A stretch of 64,000 nt of DNA from contig NZ_JACJIM010000007.1 of the NCBI RefSeq assembly GCF_014138435.1, positions 310,001 to 374,000 on the forward strand, in the 5' to 3' direction. Position numbers and translations under genes: made by a program. Below are positions 60,153 through 64,000 of this stretch, piece by piece; the stretch's first letter is position 1, and each line of letters starts with the position of its first letter. The notes under the pieces were generated by a model. That model was not told where the DNA came from. It did not search any database and worked only from the letters and a program-made list of their open reading frames with translations. The DNA is from Methylobacterium fujisawaense. Lineage in GTDB: Bacteria; Pseudomonadota; Alphaproteobacteria; Rhizobiales; Beijerinckiaceae.

Positions 60153-60806
60153 GTGACTGAAACCAACGACGATGCGGCCGACCTTCTTGAGGCCGGCCGC
60201 CTTCTCTTTGCCGGCGCCGCCGACTTCTACGCGGCTGCCCAGACGCTCGATCGGCTGCCGCCCATGGAGGGCGTGGAGATCGCCTTCGCGGGACGGTCGA
60301 ACGTCGGCAAATCGAGCCTGATCAATGCCCTCACCGGGCGGAACACCCTGGCGCGGACCTCGCACACGCCCGGGCGCACGCAGCAGCTGAACTTCTTCCG
60401 GATCGGCGAGCGCCTGTCCCTCGTCGACATGCCCGGCTACGGCTACGCCGCGGTCGAGAAGGCCAAGGTCGAGGCCTGGACGCGGCTGATCCATTCCTAC
60501 CTGAAGGGGCGCGCCAGCCTCGCCCGCGTGTTCATGCTCATCGACGCCCGGCACGGCTTCAAGTCGATCGATACCGATGTGCTCGACGGCCTCGACAAGG
60601 CCGCGGTGAGCTATCAGGTCGTGCTGACCAAGGGGGATTCCCTCAAGAAGGGCGAGGTCGCGAGCCGCATTGCCGGGATCGAGGCCGGGCTTGCCAAGCG
60701 TCCTGCGGCCTATCCGCAGGTGATCCTCACCTCGAGTCGGGACGATTCCGGCGTGCCGGAGCTGCGTGCGGCCATCGCCAGGCTCCTCGTGGAGCGCGGC
60801 GCGTGA
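60153..60806 (+). CDS. engB: Ribosome biogenesis GTPase EngB (YihA/YsxC)
   Basis: EngB is an essential GTPase in late 50S assembly. The 217-residue protein has G1 AGRSNVGKSSLINAL, G2 TSHTPGRTQ, G3 DMPGYGYA, G4 LTKGD and G5 TSSRD. The GTG at 60153 follows the yidC stop by 13 bases. Its stop overlaps the GTG of the DUF423 gene by 4 bases, so the yidC-engB-DUF423 string is probably one transcript from the rpmH promoter. Confidence 0.97.
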   Translation: MTETNDDAADLLEAGRLLFAGAADFYAAAQTLDRLPPMEGVEIAFAGRSNVGKSSLINALTGRNTLARTSHTPGRTQQLNFFRIGERLSLVDMPGYGYAAVEKAKVEAWTRLIHSYLKGRASLARVFMLIDARHGFKSIDTDVLDGLDKAAVSYQVVLTKGDSLKKGEVASRIAGIEAGLAKRPAAYPQVILTSSRDDSGVPELRAAIARLLVERGA

Positions 60807-61186
60807 GTGTTGCGGGTGTCGATCGTGCGCTCGCGGCGCTCGCCTGCCTCGCCGGCCTGCTCGGTGTGGCGTTGAGCGCCGCCGCCGCGCACATCCCCGG
60901 CGCCGATTCGCTGAAGACGGCGGCGCAGTTCCTGCTGTTCCACGCCCCCGCCATTCTGGCGCTCATCGGCTTCGGCACCGCCGGCCTCGCCCGGACCGGC
61001 CTTGCCCGGACCGCTTCGGGGCTCCTGGTCCTCGGTCTGATCCTGTTCTGCGGCGACCTCTCAGTGCGCACGTGGCTCCAGCGCCCGCTCTTTCCGATGG
61101 CTGCGCCCACCGGCGGCGTCGTCCTGATGGGCGGCTGGCTCGTCGGGATCCTGTGCGCCCTCGTCCCCGCGCGTCGAACCGTCTAG
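60803..61186 (+). CDS. DUF423 family membrane protein
   Basis: The 127-residue protein has four membrane helices and a family pattern of DUF423: LAGLLGVALSAAAAH, KTAAQFLLFHAPAILALIGF, GLLVLGLILFCGDLSVR, and MAAPTGGVVLMGGWLVGI. The function is unknown. The GTG start overlaps the engB stop (GTGA). The last 4 bases overlap the 3' end of the convergent phosphatase gene. Confidence 0.93.
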   Translation: MSVAGVDRALAALACLAGLLGVALSAAAAHIPGADSLKTAAQFLLFHAPAILALIGFGTAGLARTGLARTASGLLVLGLILFCGDLSVRTWLQRPLFPMAAPTGGVVLMGGWLVGILCALVPARRTV

Positions 61187-61860
61187 GCCGGCGCCCGGAC
61201 CTGCAGGAAATGCAGCGCCGGGCCCTGCGCGGCGGAGAAGACGCCTGCCGTGAGGGCTCCCCCGTAGACCGCTCCGGTGTCGAGGTTCGTGCGGAACCGG
61301 CGGATTTCGGGCCGTCCGTTGCGCTGGGGGGTATGGCCATGGACCACGTGGCGGCCGAAATCGTGGTCGCCCTCCAGGAACGGCTCGCGGATCCAGAGCC
61401 GATTGTGATCGTCCGGATCCGGGATCGCCGCGCCGGGCCGGAAACCGGCATGGACGTACCAGCGGGCGTCATCCCCATGCAGGGTGGGGAGACCTTCGAG
61501 CCAGTCGAGGGTGTCGCGTGGCAGATCGCCCGCCTCCCGGGCGCCGAAGGAGGCGAGCGTCGCCTCCCCGCCGTTGTAGAGCCAGTGTTCCGCGGCCTGA
61601 GGGGTCTGCAGCGCATCGAGCAGCATCCGCTCGTGATTGCCCATCAGGCAGATGACATGCTCGGGCTCGGCCCAATTCAGCCGGCTCACGGTGCGGAGAA
61701 CCGCGGCGCTGTCCGGCCCGCGGTCGATATAATCCCCGAGGAAGACGAGGCGGCGGCCGCGGTCGGCGGCATGGTCGGCGATCCGCTCCAACAGCGCATC
61801 GAGGAGGTCGGCGCAGCCGTGGATGTCGCCGATGACATAGGTGAGCGGACCGGATTCCAT
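61183..61860 (-). CDS. Metallophosphoesterase (serine/threonine phosphatase or ApaH-like)
   Basis: The 225-residue calcineurin-type phosphatase has all five metal motifs: VIGDIHGCADLLD, FLGDYIDRGPDS, LMGNHERMLLDAL, a central His in YVHAGFRPG and VHGHTPQRN. Such enzymes hydrolyse phosphoproteins or Ap4A. The start is ATG 61860; a GTG 15 bases upstream is possible. It is convergent with DUF423. Confidence 0.93.
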   Translation of the reverse strand: MESGPLTYVIGDIHGCADLLDALLERIADHAADRGRRLVFLGDYIDRGPDSAAVLRTVSRLNWAEPEHVICLMGNHERMLLDALQTPQAAEHWLYNGGEATLASFGAREAGDLPRDTLDWLEGLPTLHGDDARWYVHAGFRPGAAIPDPDDHNRLWIREPFLEGDHDFGRHVVHGHTPQRNGRPEIRRFRTNLDTGAVYGGALTAGVFSAAQGPALHFLQVRAPA

Positions 61861-62084
61861 CGCGCCATCGTCCACCGGGCCGTCCCGCTCCGCAAGGGTA
61901 CATGATCGGGACGGGCTGCTCCCCGTCGCCGGGTCAGCCTCAGCGCGTGGCGATGGTCAGCAAGGCCGTCGCCGACCAGAGCGGCGCTGAGGGGCGCCCC
62001 CGCATCGACGGCGGGTGGCGATGTGGTGCCCGCGACATCGGCCGCGACGTCACCCGGGCGTCTTCGCTCCCGGATCCGGTTCGA

Positions 62085-62579
62085 TCAGTGATCGGCCGCC
62101 GGAACTGTTCCGGCGCCGCCGCCGGTCGCAAGCTTGCGGCGCGCGTCGGCCTGCCCGCTGGTCGTGCCGAAATAGCTCGCCGAGTCGCCGAGCTGTACCG
62201 ACGGTTGGCAACTCGGCGTGCAGGACAGGGATTCCCGGTCGAGACCGCGCTGGACCGTGATGGTCGAGTCCCGCGACGCCTCGACCCGGATGGTCGTCTC
62301 GGCGATCATGGCGCCGCCGTTGTCGAGGGCGATGAGATTGGTCGATCCGAAGCTCTTGCCGGTGAGCACGAGGACGCCGTTCTTCTGCGGCGTCACCTCG
62401 GCGATGATCGGATTCCCGACGATGATGGTCGAGGTCTTCTCCGGCAGGCGGAGGACCTTGGCATTGTCCACCAGAACGGTCACGACCGGCAGCAGCTCGG
62501 GCTGACCCGCCACGGCTGTGGCGCCCGTCATCAGGACGATGAGGCCGGCTCGGCCCGCAATCGACAGGGTGCGGCGCAT
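62085..62579 (-). CDS. Pilus assembly protein N-terminal domain (CpaC-like, without secretin)
   Basis: The 164-residue secreted protein has a signal peptide (GRAGLIVLMTGATAVAGQP). The N-terminal domain seen in CpaC/RcpA and T2SS/T3SS secretins follows (VTVLVDNAKVLRLPEKTSTIIVGNPIIAEV, QKNGVLVLTGKSFGSTNLIALD). The secretin barrel is absent; the tail has two cysteines (LSCTPSCQPS). It may help assemble the Flp pilus channel or be a regulator. It is divergent from the pilin gene. GAGG lies 8-10 bases before the ATG. Confidence 0.88.
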   Translation of the reverse strand: MRRTLSIAGRAGLIVLMTGATAVAGQPELLPVVTVLVDNAKVLRLPEKTSTIIVGNPIIAEVTPQKNGVLVLTGKSFGSTNLIALDNGGAMIAETTIRVEASRDSTITVQRGLDRESLSCTPSCQPSVQLGDSASYFGTTSGQADARRKLATGGGAGTVPAADH

Positions 62580-62756
62580 CGGGTTTCCTCAAGACGACGG
62601 GTAGCGGACGAGATCCGACCCGAAGCCCGAGGCTATCGCGGGATGGGTGAAGGAAGCGCTAAGCAAGACCAAGAGTCCGCGCACTGCCGTATCGAAGAAA
62701 CCCAACCTTCACCAATCTCGCAACGAGACGGCATTTTACGACGCTCCGGGATCGAT

Positions 62757-62771
62757 TTAACCGATTTTCAA
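62757..62771 (+). promoter_or_regulatory. CtrA-like half-conserved site upstream of the pilin gene
   Basis: TTAA-CCGATTT-TCAA differs from TTAA-N7-TTAA by one base and lies 107 bases before the flp start in an AT-richer gap. The pilA promoter of Caulobacter is a known CtrA target, so the position is sensible. The 298-base gap (62580-62877) otherwise shows no gene. Confidence 0.35.
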
Positions 62772-62877
62772 GGCGAAATCGCCAGTCTGTGCAGGCCGCC
62801 GATCGAGACAAGAAAAATCTTCATCGGTCATCGCGCAAGTTTTGCCTCGCTCTATGTTGATCGAAGGATCGCTCTCC

Positions 62878-63042
62878 ATGAAGACCCTGTTCACGCGCTT
62901 CGCCTCGGACGAGTCCGGTGCCACCGCGATCGAGTACGGCATGATCGCGGCCCTGATCGCCGTCGCCATCATCACCGCGCTGAAGACCGTTGGCACCAGC
63001 CTCACCAGCAAGTTCAGCCAGATCTCCGGCAACCTGAACTAA
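62878..63042 (+). CDS. Flp family type IVb pilin
   Basis: This is a 54-residue pilin precursor: a short leader with the cleavage motif ESGATAIEYG (Gly before Ala at about residue 16), followed by one hydrophobic helix (MIAALIAVAIITALKTVG) and a small polar end. The mature pilin of tight-adherence pili would be cut by the CpaA peptidase encoded 185 bases downstream. The start MKTLFTRF is chosen with AAGGA upstream; the frame's earlier start would lengthen the leader. Confidence 0.95.
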   Translation: MKTLFTRFASDESGATAIEYGMIAALIAVAIITALKTVGTSLTSKFSQISGNLN

Positions 63043-63227
63043 GCGAGACGGCTCTGATCTGCGGCAGGTGCGAGACACCCCGGCTCTCGGCGAGAGACCG
63101 GGGGCTCGGCCGGCCGGGATCGTTCTCGTTCGCGGCGGCACAGGCCGTCTGGTAACGCGCGGATCCATTCCGGCCGACGGATGGCCGGGTCGGATCGTTG
63201 GCCGGTGATGCGACAGGTTTCGACGAA

Positions 63228-63791
63228 ATGGGCGCCGAGATGGTCGGTTCAGCGACGGCAAGCCTCGGCCTGACAGGTCTGGGCCCGGCCGGATTCGGCC
63301 TGTTGATCCTCTTCCCGTTCCTGATGGCGTACGCAGCCGCCAGCGATCTTCTGACCATGCTGATCCCCAACCGGATCTCCCTCGGCCTCGTGGCGGGGTT
63401 CGCGCTCCTCGCCCTGACGGGCCCGATGAGCTGGGCCGAGATCGGCTTCCATTGCGCGGCCGGCGCGGTCGTTCTGCTCGTCACCTTCGCGCTCTTCGCC
63501 TTCGGTGTCATCGGCGGCGGCGATGCCAAGCTCGCGGCCGCCACGGCCCTGTGGCTCGGCTTCGATGGACTCGGCGATTACCTGCTGGTGGCGTCACTGT
63601 TCGGCGGTGCCCTGACGCTGGGGATCCTGTTCGCGCGGACGCATCCGCTGCCCGTCCGGATTGCGCGCATGCCGTTCGCACTGCATCTGCACGACGCCAA
63701 GACCGGGATCCCGTACGGGATCGCCCTGGCGGCGGCCGCTCTCCTCGTCCTGCCCGACACCGACGTCTGGACCCGGGCCCTCGCTGGCTGA
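63228..63791 (+). CDS. cpaA: Prepilin peptidase CpaA (A24 family)
   Basis: This aspartic protease cleaves Flp pilin leaders in the inner membrane. The 187-residue protein has about six membrane helices. The first catalytic Asp is in AASDLLTMLIPNRIS, and the second is in the GxGD motif GGGDAKLAAATALW. The ATG at 63228 is used; a TTG at 63198 or an ATG at 63240 is possible. Together with flp and the CpaC-like protein it is the only part of a cpa/tad locus in view; cpaB, E, F and tad genes must be elsewhere. Confidence 0.92.
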   Translation: MGAEMVGSATASLGLTGLGPAGFGLLILFPFLMAYAAASDLLTMLIPNRISLGLVAGFALLALTGPMSWAEIGFHCAAGAVVLLVTFALFAFGVIGGGDAKLAAATALWLGFDGLGDYLLVASLFGGALTLGILFARTHPLPVRIARMPFALHLHDAKTGIPYGIALAAAALLVLPDTDVWTRALAG

Positions 63792-63854
63792 AGCCGCGGC
63801 GCTTCGGGCCGGCGGGATCTGGAGCCGCGCGTCCGGCCCAGCTAGAAGTCGCGC

Positions 63855-64000
63855 ATGCCCTTCGCGCTGCTGCGTCGCCCCGATCCCGATCATCTTGAGG
63901 TCCAGCACGAGGGGGCCAGTTTCCGCGTTGCCCTCCGGCGGCGGGAGACCGCGCGCCGCATCACCCTCCGGGTCTCGGCCGCCACCGGCGAGGCGGTGAT
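63855..64000 (+). CDS. YgjP-like (DUF45) metallopeptidase, N-terminal fragment
   Basis: The ATG at 63855 opens a frame that runs off the window. The peptide MPFALLRRPDPDHLEVQHEG followed by RRRETARRITLRVSAATGEAV is the typical beginning of YgjP/SprT-like M48 metallopeptidases (residues just before the strand containing LTLP). The zinc HExxH lies beyond the edge. It is on the same strand as cpaA, about 60 bases later. Confidence 0.7.
   Translation, partial: MPFALLRRPDPDHLEVQHEGASFRVALRRRETARRITLRVSAATGEAV

Overview
The window is about 64 kb of very GC-rich, densely coded bacterial chromosome. Several things point to an alphaproteobacterium of the Hyphomicrobiales (Rhizobiales), most likely a Methylobacterium-like methylotroph: a C4-pathway 5-aminolevulinate synthase (hemA), the alphaproteobacterial families UPF0262 and DUF2948 beside hisD, TTAA-N7-TTAA sites of CtrA type, Flp/Cpa pilus genes, and a four-cysteine c-type cytochrome of the methanol-metabolism-related family. 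The genus is an inference; no rRNA is present. Most of the window is ordinary core chromosome. I see no rRNA, tRNA, CRISPR array, prophage or intact insertion sequence.

Layout. 0-4.8 kb: end of an unknown gene, rpe-cbbY (overlapping sugar-phosphate genes), a secreted metallo-beta-lactamase-fold hydrolase, an SDR and yebC. 4.8-11.2 kb: an AlgX/AlgJ-like protein, ada, a DUF6502-DUF5666 pair facing two very small membrane-protein genes across a palindromic operator-like sequence, an outer-membrane barrel and a secreted phospholipase A2-like protein. 11.2-16.2 kb: grpE, glnD and a TAXI-type binding protein. 16.3-23.6 kb: a same-strand DNA repair run, recX - radical SAM protein - DUF4130/UdgX fusion - MNT/HepT toxin-antitoxin pair - polA. 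23.6-24.5 kb: a wrecked GrpB-family gene and repeats. 24.5-29.5 kb: hybrid histidine kinase, quinone oxidoreductase and chemotaxis receptor. 29.5-43.1 kb: adenosine kinase, Uma2 nuclease, three MFS transporters, glutaminase, ABC exporter, two PRC-barrel proteins, DUF2721, a SWIB-domain protein and an SDR. 43.4-46.7 kb: cytochrome c - FIST protein - hybrid kinase, probably one operon. 46.9-48.1 kb: a CtrA-type promoter in front of a BTLCP cysteine peptidase, then a small secreted protein. 48.2-53.7 kb: the murA/DUF2948/hisD/UPF0262/phosphatase block, interrupted by a small secreted-protein gene and a decayed S9 peptidase. 54-61.9 kb: hemA, inositol monophosphatase, apt, rpmH-rnpA-yidC-engB-DUF423 and a metallophosphatase. 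62-64 kb: minimal Flp pilus genes and the start of a YgjP-like metallopeptidase.

Two sets look most worth pursuing as systems. The first is the radical SAM / DUF4130-UdgX module, whose family-level chemistry is unsettled, embedded between recX and polA. The second is the overlapping FIST-protein and histidine-kinase genes behind a methanol-related cytochrome, which resembles the NosP/NahK (ErcS'-type) nitric-oxide and alcohol-oxidation signalling pair of pseudomonads. The DUF6502 protein with its own palindromic divergent promoter is a good candidate for an undescribed transcription-factor circuit.
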